Part shown: positions 1 to 8,399 of the stretch, in pieces
Position numbering within the stretch: position 1 is the stretch's first letter
How the letters are laid out: the number at the start of each line of letters is the position of its first letter
NCBI RefSeq assembly: GCF_042656585.1
Contig: NZ_JBHSPG010000005.1
Reading direction: 5' to 3' (one strand)
From: Thalassorhabdus alkalitolerans
GTDB lineage: Bacteria; Bacillota; Bacilli; Bacillales; Marinococcaceae
DNA length: 64,000 nt
Position numbers and translations under genes: made by a program
Notes under the pieces: generated by a model
The model's database searches: none
Told to the model about the DNA's origin: nothing
Seen by the model: the letters and a program-made list of their open reading frames with translations, nothing else

Positions 1-626
1 GCCCAGACAAATACCAAAGGATACACAGGATTTTGCTTTATTAGGACCATAGCAAGTGCAATCCCTAAAGCAAGAACCAAAGCTGTATTTGTCCAAAAGA
101 CATCTGAAAACAGCAATTGGTTCGCATCATTTACAGTAAATAAAATACCAACATTCACAATGGTTGCAACAGAAATCCAGCCTAAGTAGAGGGAAAATGG
201 TATCGTGTGTACAGCATTTTCTTTTGTAAAAGAACCTATTTTCGTGTAGATCATAATCAAGCTTATTAAAAGCCCGCCCATAGCAGCCATGGTTAAGTTA
301 AAGAAATTATAATGAAAGAATAGAAGCCAGGCCACATTAAACACGCAGCTTAAAACAAACCAGTACCCAATGTTTTCGTATACTTCCTCTTCTTTAGGCT
401 TTGAAAAAAACTGCTTAAAGACCCAAATCGCCAGCAGAATGTAAATTACAGTCCAGATAGAAAAGACATAACCTGCCGGGGTGAAAAGAATGTTCAGCGC
501 TTCAGCAATTTCTCCGGTTGTCTGATTATTCAGCGGAAGTGAGTTTGCCAATGCGTTCATAATTACGACGATAAACAAGGCAATAACATTCCCCCATTTT
601 ATTAAAGAAGGTTGTCTTTTAAACAT
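1..626 (-). CDS. TspO/MBR-like tryptophan-rich membrane protein (3' end cut by window)
   Basis: The gene starts at 626 (ATG, with AGGGGTG upstream) and runs off the window at position 1, so only about 208 residues are visible. The translation opens MFKRQPSLIKWGNVIALF and shows at least five hydrophobic segments. Tryptophan-rich stretches typical of the TspO/MBR family are present, including FSIWTVIYILLAIWVF and YLGWISVATIVN. The family comprises integral membrane proteins that bind porphyrins or other small hydrophobic ligands. The role in Bacillaceae is uncertain, and whether the proximity to siroheme genes matters is unknown. Confidence 0.8.
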   Translation of the reverse strand, partial: MFKRQPSLIKWGNVIALFIVVIMNALANSLPLNNQTTGEIAEALNILFTPAGYVFSIWTVIYILLAIWVFKQFFSKPKEEEVYENIGYWFVLSCVFNVAWLLFFHYNFFNLTMAAMGGLLISLIMIYTKIGSFTKENAVHTIPFSLYLGWISVATIVNVGILFTVNDANQLLFSDVFWTNTALVLALGIALAMVLIKQNPVYPLVFVW

Positions 627-723
627 AATCTACACCCCTAACTGAAAATGCCCTGCCTTCTTCACTGTTACCCTATTAAACAAAAACATATTACCTTGGA
701 ATTTTACATTTTGTTTACAAAGC

Positions 724-2412
724 TTATAAACTGAGAGACCTTATGGTGAAATCCCGGATAATCCTGGGCAGTTGTTCGAAAGTATAAGGTTTGTAAACCC
801 TCTCTGTTCTTTTGTGAGCATCTTTTCCATAGGTCCCTATGTTTATAGCAGGAATATTTAACGACCGAATGTGATCAATAGGCAAGGGAAATATTTCATC
901 CATAGCAGGAAAATTACTTCTCAGGTGATTTACGTCGTCTGTGTTACCAGGAAATGACAAAAAGCTGCTATCTGATAAAAAAGGGAAAAACTTCTTAACA
1001 AGAAACTTTTCTCCATTTTTGTTCTCTTCTTCGCTTACGATATCCAGCAATTGTTTATTTATCATCTTTCCACTGTTTTCTTGCAAATAATTACATGGAA
1101 GAAATGGGGGAGCAAAGAAAATAATTACCTTTGCACGGTCATCCGGGTCTTTTTCAACCAGCATTTCCGTAATTTTAAAACATAGCTCACGCTTATCTAG
1201 ATCACTATAAGTGTCAACTGTCTTCTTGACGATATCATCAACTGAAATTCCTTTTTGAACCAGGTTCTCTTTGTACTCTTCAAAAGACAAGACATCAACT
1301 TTCCACTCGAGATGCTGCGAAAAAGGCATTTGGGTTGTGGACAAAAATACATGATGCTGCTTTTCCATGTGCTTCTCCACCACACGGCAAGCTTCCCTTG
1401 TTTCTCTTATCAACAGTTTCATCACATCTTTAGGTGTCGTTTCATACATAAAATAATTAAAGTACATCCGGCTTGACGGGGGTGTCTGTACATTATAAGT
1501 GTCTTTATTATCTCTTTGATATAAACATGTAGGAGGAAGAACCAATTCCCCTTCAATTTGTTCTGTTAAATCCATGTTACAGCTTATTCTCCTATTAATT
1601 TCAGAGGAAATAAATGTTGGGTCAATCCCTCTCAATATTTCTCCAACATGGGACTCTCTGCCATGAATTGAAAAACAGGGTAGAATCTTTCCGGCTGACC
1701 CGGTATAGATATACCGGTGACTGTCTCCCTCATACAGTGATGTTGTATAATCATTGTTTATTGCCACCGAAAAATTTAATCCCTCACTTTTCAAACGTGA
1801 AAACTCCTTGGATGCTTCAATGATACCGGCATGATCATTTTCCTCAGCCGGATTCAAAAGTAAAAGAATGTTACCATTTAATTTTTCCAGGTGTTCAGTA
1901 AAATAAAGAAGGTTAACAAGATGTATCGCTGCCCCGCTTTTCATATCTACTGAACCTCTTCCAAAAAGCCATTTCCCGCTTTGGGCTGCCTCTCTTATCT
2001 CTGGATCGTGGTGAGCAGAGTAGTATTCTTCCAATCGATCAGGGTCATAAGCGTGCTCTTTTAAAGATCCAAAGTCATGTATACCTACTGTGTCGATATG
2101 GGCGTGAAAGATCACCGTATCAGATGATGTACCTGAACCTTGGACAAAAGCAAATATATTCTTTCTTCCTAAATTATCATTACTAAGGGGCTGCACCCAT
2201 GCTTGCTCAGGATTCTCTTTAAAGTAAGGAAATTCTTTTAAAAATTCAAACAGAAAATCAGCAATTTCCCTTTCCCCTTTCGTGTCGGTCACACTAGGCA
2301 GTCTCATTAACTGTCTTGTTATGAGTTCAATTTTTTCAGCAAGCGGCTTATTAGAAATGGAATCTAAAAGCTGCTTTGGATCTTTACAAGTATTCTCTTT
2401 GGTATTTCCCAT
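724..2412 (-). CDS. rocB: RocB-like M20 family metallopeptidase
   Basis: 562 residues. M20 metal-site motifs are in order: HAHIDT near residue 103, GRGSVDMKSG near 150 and NPAEEND near 187. This fits the long RocB branch of the M20 (ArgE/DapE) family. RocB is tied to arginine/ornithine use in Bacillus, but its exact reaction is not established. The gene stands alone here; no rocA, rocD or rocF neighbours are in the window, so a link to arginine metabolism is family inference only. Length is normal for RocB. Confidence 0.85.
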   Translation of the reverse strand: MGNTKENTCKDPKQLLDSISNKPLAEKIELITRQLMRLPSVTDTKGEREIADFLFEFLKEFPYFKENPEQAWVQPLSNDNLGRKNIFAFVQGSGTSSDTVIFHAHIDTVGIHDFGSLKEHAYDPDRLEEYYSAHHDPEIREAAQSGKWLFGRGSVDMKSGAAIHLVNLLYFTEHLEKLNGNILLLLNPAEENDHAGIIEASKEFSRLKSEGLNFSVAINNDYTTSLYEGDSHRYIYTGSAGKILPCFSIHGRESHVGEILRGIDPTFISSEINRRISCNMDLTEQIEGELVLPPTCLYQRDNKDTYNVQTPPSSRMYFNYFMYETTPKDVMKLLIRETREACRVVEKHMEKQHHVFLSTTQMPFSQHLEWKVDVLSFEEYKENLVQKGISVDDIVKKTVDTYSDLDKRELCFKITEMLVEKDPDDRAKVIIFFAPPFLPCNYLQENSGKMINKQLLDIVSEEENKNGEKFLVKKFFPFLSDSSFLSFPGNTDDVNHLRSNFPAMDEIFPLPIDHIRSLNIPAINIGTYGKDAHKRTERVYKPYTFEQLPRIIRDFTIRSLSL

Positions 2413-2537
2413 AAACGACCCGTTCCTTTCTCTACCTTCTTTTTAAAAGCCTCTGTTACAGTTACTTACATTATGTTGTGATGTGTAAAGTGTGATAAGG
2501 ACTGCAGGCCACGTACAAAACAAGGATAACACGCCAA

Positions 2538-2572
2538 AGGCTGTCTTCTAGATAGTTCCTTGAAGACAGCCT
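2538..2572 (-). terminator. hairpin after the siroheme operon
   Basis: Perfect 11-bp inverted repeat (arms AGGCTGTCTTC / GAAGACAGCCT) with a 13-nt loop, immediately downstream of sirC. The following T-run on the minus strand is short, so it may be a weak terminator. Confidence 0.6.
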
Positions 2573-2579
2573 CTTGGTT

Positions 2580-3035
2580 TTATTTTTCCTCTTTATTAAG
2601 CATCTTTTGCAGCTTGTGTTTCATTCTCTTGGCTAAAGACGGGTCTTTTCCTAATGTAGAAATTGAGATCATACAATCTTCATGTTCAATGGTTGCTGTA
2701 AATGCCACATTGCCGATAGCCGGATTATCGGCTCCGTTGATCAGCTGTCCAGGCTGCGCTGATCGCTGGATAATGCTTTGAGCTTCCTTTGATCCAGAAG
2801 CAGAGATAATCATGAATGCGTGCACCAGGTATGCCGGCCTGCAAACGTCTTTAACCCACTTAATTTTTCCTTCATTTGATAAATGCTCCAATTTTTCCGT
2901 AATCTGTGGAGCTACTACAGTCACAATTCCTCCGGCAGACAGGACTTTTTCTGTCTTTCTTGCTGCTATGGGTCCCCCTCCCACAACTACCACTGTCTTC
3001 TGAGAAATATCAAGTGAAAGAGGCAATAACCGCAT
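2580..3035 (-). CDS. sirC: precorrin-2 dehydrogenase (siroheme synthase SirC)
   Basis: About 151 residues from the ATG at 3035 (MRLLPLSLDISQK). The open frame extends further upstream, but that part overlaps sirB. An in-frame TTG three codons before this ATG lies closer to an AAGGG motif and could be the true start. The N-terminal NAD-binding Rossmann motif VVVVGGGPIAARK is clear, followed by the SirC-type segment ending NVAFTATIEHEDCMISIST. It oxidises precorrin-2 to sirohydrochlorin. It is last in the siroheme operon and overlaps the sirB end, which suggests translational coupling. Confidence 0.88.
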   Translation of the reverse strand: MRLLPLSLDISQKTVVVVGGGPIAARKTEKVLSAGGIVTVVAPQITEKLEHLSNEGKIKWVKDVCRPAYLVHAFMIISASGSKEAQSIIQRSAQPGQLINGADNPAIGNVAFTATIEHEDCMISISTLGKDPSLAKRMKHKLQKMLNKEEK

Positions 3036-3795
3036 GAGATTCAAGTTTCCCTTCTTGAGCTTTTTTACACTCAAGAACCCTTTCCTTTAATATATCAGCC
3101 AGTTCGTGGTCATAGCCCAAAAAGGAGCAAAGGCGAAATGGAACATTGGTTTCCAATGAGGAGATTGCCTCTTCCATTTCTTGTATTAATACGCCAGTAA
3201 ACAATAAATAAGGAAGTACATACACCGTTTTTGCTTCCGTCTTTTTCATGACCTCTAATCCTTCCGGAAAGCTAGGAGAAGCTGCTGCCAAAAATGATGC
3301 CTTTACTCGTGAAAGCCCGGCAAATTCTTTGAATTTATGACAGATGGTATGAAAGTCCTCAATAGCCTCCGGGTCACTGCTTCCCCGTCCGACAAGAAGC
3401 ACGTCAGCCTCGTCTCCCGGCTTCCAGCCTTCTCTTCGCAACCGTTCTTCTAATACATTAAAAATCTTTTCCTCAATTCCAAATGGCCGGCCATAGGATA
3501 CCTCTAGTTCAGGATATGGTACTAAGGCTTTTCTTAGCTCCTCTGGTATATCCTGCTTTGCGTGGCCTGCAGTCAAAAGAAGAACCGGAATGACAAGAAG
3601 CTTTGTTACACCTTTCTCTTTACAGCGACGGACGCCTTCAGAAATACCAGGGTCAGCCAGCTCCAAGAAACACGTTTCCTGTACTGGAATATCGATCATT
3701 GACATGGTGTCTTTTACAAAGTTTTCAAACTGCCTGTTCCCTTCTTGAACACGGCTTCCATGTCCAATATATAATACACCTTGCATATTTATCAC
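3010..3795 (-). CDS. sirB: sirohydrochlorin ferrochelatase SirB (CbiX type)
   Basis: 261 residues, the usual two-lobed CbiX/SirB length. The N-terminal active-site segment VLYIGHGSR and the downstream LLLTAGHAKQDIPEEL contain the conserved metal-binding histidines. The second lobe (about 125-240) repeats the fold (DVLLVGRGSSDPEAIEDF). It inserts Fe2+ into sirohydrochlorin to make siroheme, the cofactor of sulfite and nitrite reductases. It sits 3 nt after the sumT-hemD stop and overlaps sirC, so the three form one translation unit. Confidence 0.92.
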   Translation of the reverse strand: MINMQGVLYIGHGSRVQEGNRQFENFVKDTMSMIDIPVQETCFLELADPGISEGVRRCKEKGVTKLLVIPVLLLTAGHAKQDIPEELRKALVPYPELEVSYGRPFGIEEKIFNVLEERLRREGWKPGDEADVLLVGRGSSDPEAIEDFHTICHKFKEFAGLSRVKASFLAAASPSFPEGLEVMKKTEAKTVYVLPYLLFTGVLIQEMEEAISSLETNVPFRLCSFLGYDHELADILKERVLECKKAQEGKLESHAVIASFT

Positions 3796-3798
3796 CTG

Positions 3799-5238
3799 CT
3801 AACTGTACGTAATTTGTGTGGCAGCTAAAGAAGCTATTAAATGATCGACATCAGGCTGTTCTAACTCTATACAGTTCTCATAACCTGTTTCTTCTGCCTT
3901 CATGCGGCTCTTTGGGCCGTAACATATAAACAGCTTATCTTCTTTCCACTCTTTAAAGGAGATGCCGGCCTCTTCTACTTCCCTTGTTACTGTTTCTACT
4001 GCTTCAGCACAAGGAAAGACAACGGTTGTTAACCTCTTATCCTGATGCAGCCTTACAAGCGTAATATTGCTTTTTTCATTAGTCACGGCCCTGTGGCTGA
4101 TCCAGCCATCCTCACTAAGAGGAGCTATCTGATCTTCCTTTCCGATATAAAGTACTCCTTCTTCTTCCTGTATAAACGAGTCTATTTCAGAAAAAATTCC
4201 ATGCTCTTCTAAATACACAGCTCCCCTTTTAGTCGTTGCCGTGATTTCAGAGGGTAAGCTCCTTACGTCTATTCTTCGTCTTTTAATTTCTTTAAAAAAC
4301 GGAGTTACGCTTTCAGAAGCAAGGAAAACGATCTTAGAAAAAGATTTTAGATTTTCAGGAAAAGATTCTGATTCCGGAGTCTCTCGAAATGAAGGAAATT
4401 CAAACGCTTCTGCCCCGTTTTCTCGAAGCTTTGCAGCAATGGAGCTTTTTTTACTATTTGTTTGTCCTACAAGAATAGTTTGGTCTGTGAGTTTTTTCTT
4501 TTCAAACCAGTGCAGACTTTTCCGAAGTCCTACTACGTCACCAACCAAAGTAAGCGCTGGGTTTTTTATATTTTCTCTTTCTACGACTTCCGTAATATTC
4601 TCAAGTGTCCCCTCTACCGTTCTTTGTCTGCTGGTCGTTGCCCATTCTACAAGCATAATAGGAGTATCTTTGCTTTTTCCATGCTTTATTAAGTTTTCAG
4701 CGATGAAAGACAAGTTTTTCACTCCCATATAAAAAGCGATGGTATCGATGCTGGTTGCAAGACCTTCCCAGTTCGGAGAGGGTTCTCCTGTCTGGGCATG
4801 ACCTGTCACAATAGCAAAGCTGCTCGCATGCTCTCTATGAGTGACTGGCACTCCTGCATACGCCGGAGCTGCGATGCCAGCTGTTATGCCAGGAATGATT
4901 TCATAGGGTACTTCGGCTTCTGCCAATGCAGCTGCCTCCTCGCCTACTCTTCCAAAAACACCAGGATCTCCACCTTTTAAACGAATGACATGAAGACCTT
5001 CTTTTGCTTTTTCTATCATAACTTCCTGAATGGCTTCTTGACGCAAGTGATGACGGTCAGGAAGTTTCCCACAATAGATCAGCTCGGCTTTTGGTTTTGC
5101 TTCGTCCAAAAGCAGGGGGTTTACCAGACGATCATACAGGACTACATCTGCAGTCCGCAGATATTCAAATCCTCGTACTGTAATTAACTTTGAATCACCA
5201 GGCCCTGCACCTACAAGGTAGACCGTTCCAACTCCCAT
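3799..5238 (-). CDS. sumT: uroporphyrinogen-III C-methyltransferase fused to a HemD-like domain
   Basis: 479 residues from the ATG at 5238 (MGVGTVYLVGAGPGDS). AAGGGAGAG precedes this codon at good spacing, and an upstream in-frame start lies inside the neighbouring gene. Residues 1-245 are a full SAM-dependent tetrapyrrole methylase (VGAGPGDSKLIT, YDRLV, RLKGGDPGVFGR, PGITAGIAAPAYAGVPVTHR). It makes precorrin-2 from uroporphyrinogen III. The remaining 230 residues read as a divergent uroporphyrinogen-III synthase (IVFLASESVTPFFKEI; ICYGPKSRMKAEETGY). Fusion is known in other Firmicutes, while B. subtilis YlnD is unfused. Activity of the HemD part is uncertain. Confidence 0.88.
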   Translation of the reverse strand: MGVGTVYLVGAGPGDSKLITVRGFEYLRTADVVLYDRLVNPLLLDEAKPKAELIYCGKLPDRHHLRQEAIQEVMIEKAKEGLHVIRLKGGDPGVFGRVGEEAAALAEAEVPYEIIPGITAGIAAPAYAGVPVTHREHASSFAIVTGHAQTGEPSPNWEGLATSIDTIAFYMGVKNLSFIAENLIKHGKSKDTPIMLVEWATTSRQRTVEGTLENITEVVERENIKNPALTLVGDVVGLRKSLHWFEKKKLTDQTILVGQTNSKKSSIAAKLRENGAEAFEFPSFRETPESESFPENLKSFSKIVFLASESVTPFFKEIKRRRIDVRSLPSEITATTKRGAVYLEEHGIFSEIDSFIQEEEGVLYIGKEDQIAPLSEDGWISHRAVTNEKSNITLVRLHQDKRLTTVVFPCAEAVETVTREVEEAGISFKEWKEDKLFICYGPKSRMKAEETGYENCIELEQPDVDHLIASLAATQITYS

Positions 5239-5240
5239 AC

Positions 5241-6290
5241 TTATCTCTCCCTTTCTTCCTGAGTTCGCCATCTTTCCGCTCTTTTCCATGGACCGCCACT
5301 CTTCAATATCGTCTCAGCTGTTTCAATTCCTTCTTCTAAGGAGGATGCTTGTTTTACTAAGTATAACCTAAGTGCTGCGTTAAAAAGAACTTGAGCATAA
5401 AGAGGTTCTGTTACATCGTCAATATTGTTTTGCAGAATGTTATTTATCCATCCTGCTTGTTCATGAACAGACGGGTATTCAGGAAACAATTCTTTAGATC
5501 TGTTGAGCCCGTAATCAGCTGGTCGGAACGTTAAGGTTTCAACTGAATCTTTTTGCACATGGTACACAAAGGTAGAATTCCTGAATACCGGTACATCCTC
5601 TGATCCTTCGATTCCTTGCACCACAAAAGCTTCTTCATATGGAAGGTTTTGTATCAAAGGAATGATGGTCTCTGCTGCTTTTTTATGAAATACTCCGAAA
5701 AAAAGGATGTCTGTTTCAATTAAATGAAGGAGTTTCTCTACTGTATTAATAAATGTTCTGATTCCAATTTCATCACGTATGCGATATAAACGGTCTAAAG
5801 CTTCCGAACGTTGGTATGTATCTGAAAAAACTACTCCCCGTTCAATATCTTTTTCACGTACAGCGGAAACTGCTTTGCAAGGGTTCCCAATAAATTGAGA
5901 AAATAGCTCTGGCATGCTTGTTCCATACTTAGGGGGCAGAGACCTTCCGCCGTGTATGTAAGTTTTGATGCCAGCTTCTGCTAAAATAAATGCAACAGGG
6001 ATAGTAGCCGGAAACGTTTTTCTGCCGTCATAAGGACCGGCAGAATCAATGGATGGTGACTCGCCTTTCATTGACCCGCCCAATTGTGATTTTTCCCTGA
6101 TTGCGTCCACAAAAGCCTTCATCTCTTCCCAAGACTCTCCATTCAACCGTTTTGAAGCAAGGAAAGCACCAATTTGTGCATCTGTAGCTTGATTAGAAGT
6201 AATAGCTGTTGCCGCTTGATATGCTTCATCATACGTTAAGTTTCTGGAACCTTTTTCACCTCTTGCTACTTCCTTCAGCCACTCCTTCAT
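5241..6290 (-). CDS. TrpD-like anthranilate phosphoribosyltransferase family protein in the siroheme operon
   Basis: 349 residues from the ATG at 6290, which has a strong AAAGGAGG. The N-terminal helical domain (LTYDEAYQAATAI, DAQIGAFLASKRLNGES) and the catalytic-domain segments SAGPYDGRKTFPATIPVAFILAEAG and HGGRSLPPKYGTS match the glycosyltransferase family 3 (TrpD/YbiB) fold. No other trp genes are nearby. It lies 2 nt before sumT-hemD, and the usual TrpD GTGGD loop is not seen. A true anthranilate role is therefore doubtful. It may be a TrpD2-type protein recruited to siroheme or sulfur metabolism. Confidence 0.7.
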   Translation of the reverse strand: MKEWLKEVARGEKGSRNLTYDEAYQAATAITSNQATDAQIGAFLASKRLNGESWEEMKAFVDAIREKSQLGGSMKGESPSIDSAGPYDGRKTFPATIPVAFILAEAGIKTYIHGGRSLPPKYGTSMPELFSQFIGNPCKAVSAVREKDIERGVVFSDTYQRSEALDRLYRIRDEIGIRTFINTVEKLLHLIETDILFFGVFHKKAAETIIPLIQNLPYEEAFVVQGIEGSEDVPVFRNSTFVYHVQKDSVETLTFRPADYGLNRSKELFPEYPSVHEQAGWINNILQNNIDDVTEPLYAQVLFNAALRLYLVKQASSLEEGIETAETILKSGGPWKRAERWRTQEERER

Positions 6291-6299
6291 CTTTTTTCC

Positions 6300-6545
6300 T
6301 CCTTTGCTGCCCACTCGATTTCGCTTTTTTCTAAAGGATTTATGACTTTTTTAAATACGCTCTCTTACACCTCAAGTTACAAGTGCGGCGTTCACTCATG
6401 TTTCCCTTCATTCACATTCACGGCATTCATGCCTTGGTCCTTCCTCGGGAACCCCCCCTGTTATGAGGGCTCTTCGCCGATAAGATCTTGCTCTTTTATC
6501 TACAATCGCATGACTATTAATAATCAACCTGTATTTTTAACGAAA
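6300..6545 (-). other. structured non-coding region ahead of the siroheme operon
   Basis: About 250 nt without a convincing long gene, between the cysC terminator and the TrpD-like gene. On the minus strand it can form several successive hairpins: CCCTC/GGGGG, TTCC-CGA-GGAA, and GGCAT-GA-ATGCC. It also holds a 19-codon open frame at 6341-6400 (approximately) with two cysteine codons. I do not recognise a known riboswitch core (SAM-I, T-box, cobalamin). It may be a cis-regulatory leader or the remnant of a structured mobile RNA. Confidence 0.35.
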
Positions 6546-6555
6546 CCTTTCTAAA

Positions 6556-6586
6556 AAAAAAGACTTGGCTAATGCCAAGTCTTTTT
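6556..6586. terminator. bidirectional terminator after cysC
   Basis: Stem AAGACTTGGC / GCCAAGTCTT with a TAAT loop, flanked by A-run and T-run. It separates cysH-sat-cysP-cysC from the siroheme operon. Confidence 0.85.
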
Positions 6587-6658
6587 GCCGGACTCCGCCA
6601 AGAATCCCCTTGATCGTGCCGTTTAATCATTTACACTGTAATCGGTGCTCATCAGCTC

Positions 6659-7258
6659 TTAAATGAGGTCTCTTTTTTTCAACTCACGTAATAGTTGTTC
6701 AACAGACTCTTCCACATTCTGTGAGTCACTTTCTACTACAATTTCCGGATTTTCCGGTTCTTCGTAAGGAGAATCAATTCCAGTGAAATTAGGAATTTCG
6801 CCTTTTCTTGCTTTTTTGTAAAGCCCCTTAGGGTCACGTTGTTCACAAGTATCCAAGTTACACTTTACGTAAACTTCCAGAAACTCGCTTTCTCCTAAAA
6901 GCTCTCTGACCGTATCACGATCCTCACGAAAAGGAGAAATAAATGCTGTACTTACAACATGGCCTGCATCTACAAATAACTTGGCAACCTCGCCGATTCG
7001 GCGGATGTTCTCCTTACGGTCATCGTCATTAAAGCCGAGATCTTTATTTAAACCATGACGGATGTTGTCTCCGTCCAGCACATAGACCTTTTTATCGTTT
7101 TCAAACAGTTTACGTGTAAGAGCATTTGCTAACGTAGATTTCCCTGAACCAGACAACCCTGTAAACCAAAGGACAAAACTCTTATGGCCATTTCTTTCCT
7201 GTTGCTCTTCTTTGCTTACTGAGGCGTCATGCCAGACAATGTTTCGATCAGAAGCCAT
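6659..7258 (-). CDS. cysC: adenylylsulfate (APS) kinase
   Basis: 199 residues, the full family length. Walker A GLSGSGKST lies at 34-42. Further APS-kinase motifs are VLDGDNIRHGLNKDLGF and FISPFREDRDTVRELL. It phosphorylates APS to PAPS. It is last in the cysH-sat-cysP-cysC operon, followed by a terminator. The SD GGAGGG is well placed before the ATG. Confidence 0.96.
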   Translation of the reverse strand: MASDRNIVWHDASVSKEEQQERNGHKSFVLWFTGLSGSGKSTLANALTRKLFENDKKVYVLDGDNIRHGLNKDLGFNDDDRKENIRRIGEVAKLFVDAGHVVSTAFISPFREDRDTVRELLGESEFLEVYVKCNLDTCEQRDPKGLYKKARKGEIPNFTGIDSPYEEPENPEIVVESDSQNVEESVEQLLRELKKRDLI

Positions 7259-7299
7259 GTTTATCCCTCCACTATTTTATACGCGTATCAATTAACGTG

Positions 7300-8379
7300 T
7301 TATATTCCGCTTCCTTCATCATGAAAGCTTCTCTTTTCTTTTTTTATCGTTTGCATTAAATGAATTGAACCTATCGTAGCTAAAAATACACTTACAATAA
7401 TAATAAATGTATAGATATCTCTGTGAATAAAAAGCATCATAAGGGAATATGAAACGACAAGAGCCACTATCGGCGATAATATCCACACATTAGCAATTTG
7501 CTTTAAGATAGATTTCTGCCACAGCCGAAATCCGTGCTCAGCTGTTCCAATTCCTACAATGGCAGATGTAGTAACCTGGGTAAGGGGAACAGGAATCCCT
7601 AGTAAGGAAGCTATAATTACAAGTGTTCCTCCTGTTGTAGACACAGCAGTCCCCTGTAGTAAAGACAGTCTCGTAATTTTCTTCCCGTTTGTTTCTAAAA
7701 CTTTTCCGCCCAATAAAACACAGCCTGCCGCTAAAAAGAATCCGCCAATCAAAACAGCAGATGGGATCGAAATCAACCCGGCACCTACCAGCGGCCCTAC
7801 CGCATTTGCTACATTGTTCATACCGGCAGCGAAAGCTTCCATCATCCCGGCTAGAATAAGTAAAATTGCTAATCCTTTACGCCATTTGCCAGTCCCTTTC
7901 AAGTGAGGCCATTTCTTCTCTGCCTTGAGAATAAGAACACCCGCTGCTAAAGCAAGAAAAAATGAAACAAATGGCACAATGATCCAAAAGGATATGATAT
8001 ACAAGAGGTTATTAACAAGCAAGGCCTGAAAAGCAATTCCTACACCGACAATGGCCCCAACGACCACCTCGCTTGTCGATAAAGGGATTCCTATTAGGTT
8101 TGCGATAAATAAGGTTAAGCATGCTCCGGTTAATATAATAACTGCTATCTCAACATTTATCAGGGATTCGGAGATAATTCCTCCCCCGATGGTCTTCACT
8201 ACTTCTCCGCCAGCTAAAGCTCCCAAAAAAGCACTGACAGCGACTAACAGCATAGCAGTCTTTTTGCTGCTCACTGCGCCGCTGCCATATGCTGGTCCCA
8301 TTGCAGCAGCAGTTCCGCTTGCCCCAATATTCATGGCGAAAAAGAAAGCTATAATATAAGCTACAATGGTCCAATCCAT
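7300..8379 (-). CDS. cysP: PiT-family sulfate permease (CysP type)
   Basis: 359 residues with about ten hydrophobic segments and two PiT-family signature halves (FAMNIGASGTAAAMGPAYG near 15; AGMNNVANAVGPLVGAG near 190). The family includes phosphate carriers, but the Bacillus member lying between cysH and sat is the sulfate transporter CysP. Operon position gives the same assignment here. Uptake is probably proton-coupled, as in the family. Confidence 0.9.
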   Translation of the reverse strand: MDWTIVAYIIAFFFAMNIGASGTAAAMGPAYGSGAVSSKKTAMLLVAVSAFLGALAGGEVVKTIGGGIISESLINVEIAVIILTGACLTLFIANLIGIPLSTSEVVVGAIVGVGIAFQALLVNNLLYIISFWIIVPFVSFFLALAAGVLILKAEKKWPHLKGTGKWRKGLAILLILAGMMEAFAAGMNNVANAVGPLVGAGLISIPSAVLIGGFFLAAGCVLLGGKVLETNGKKITRLSLLQGTAVSTTGGTLVIIASLLGIPVPLTQVTTSAIVGIGTAEHGFRLWQKSILKQIANVWILSPIVALVVSYSLMMLFIHRDIYTFIIIVSVFLATIGSIHLMQTIKKEKRSFHDEGSGI

Positions 8380-8399
8380 TTTTTCACCTTCCTACGCCC

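Noticed and set aside
6342..6554. 70-codon plus-strand open frame
   Set aside because: It is antisense to the structured leader region, ends in the terminator and has no SD or family match.
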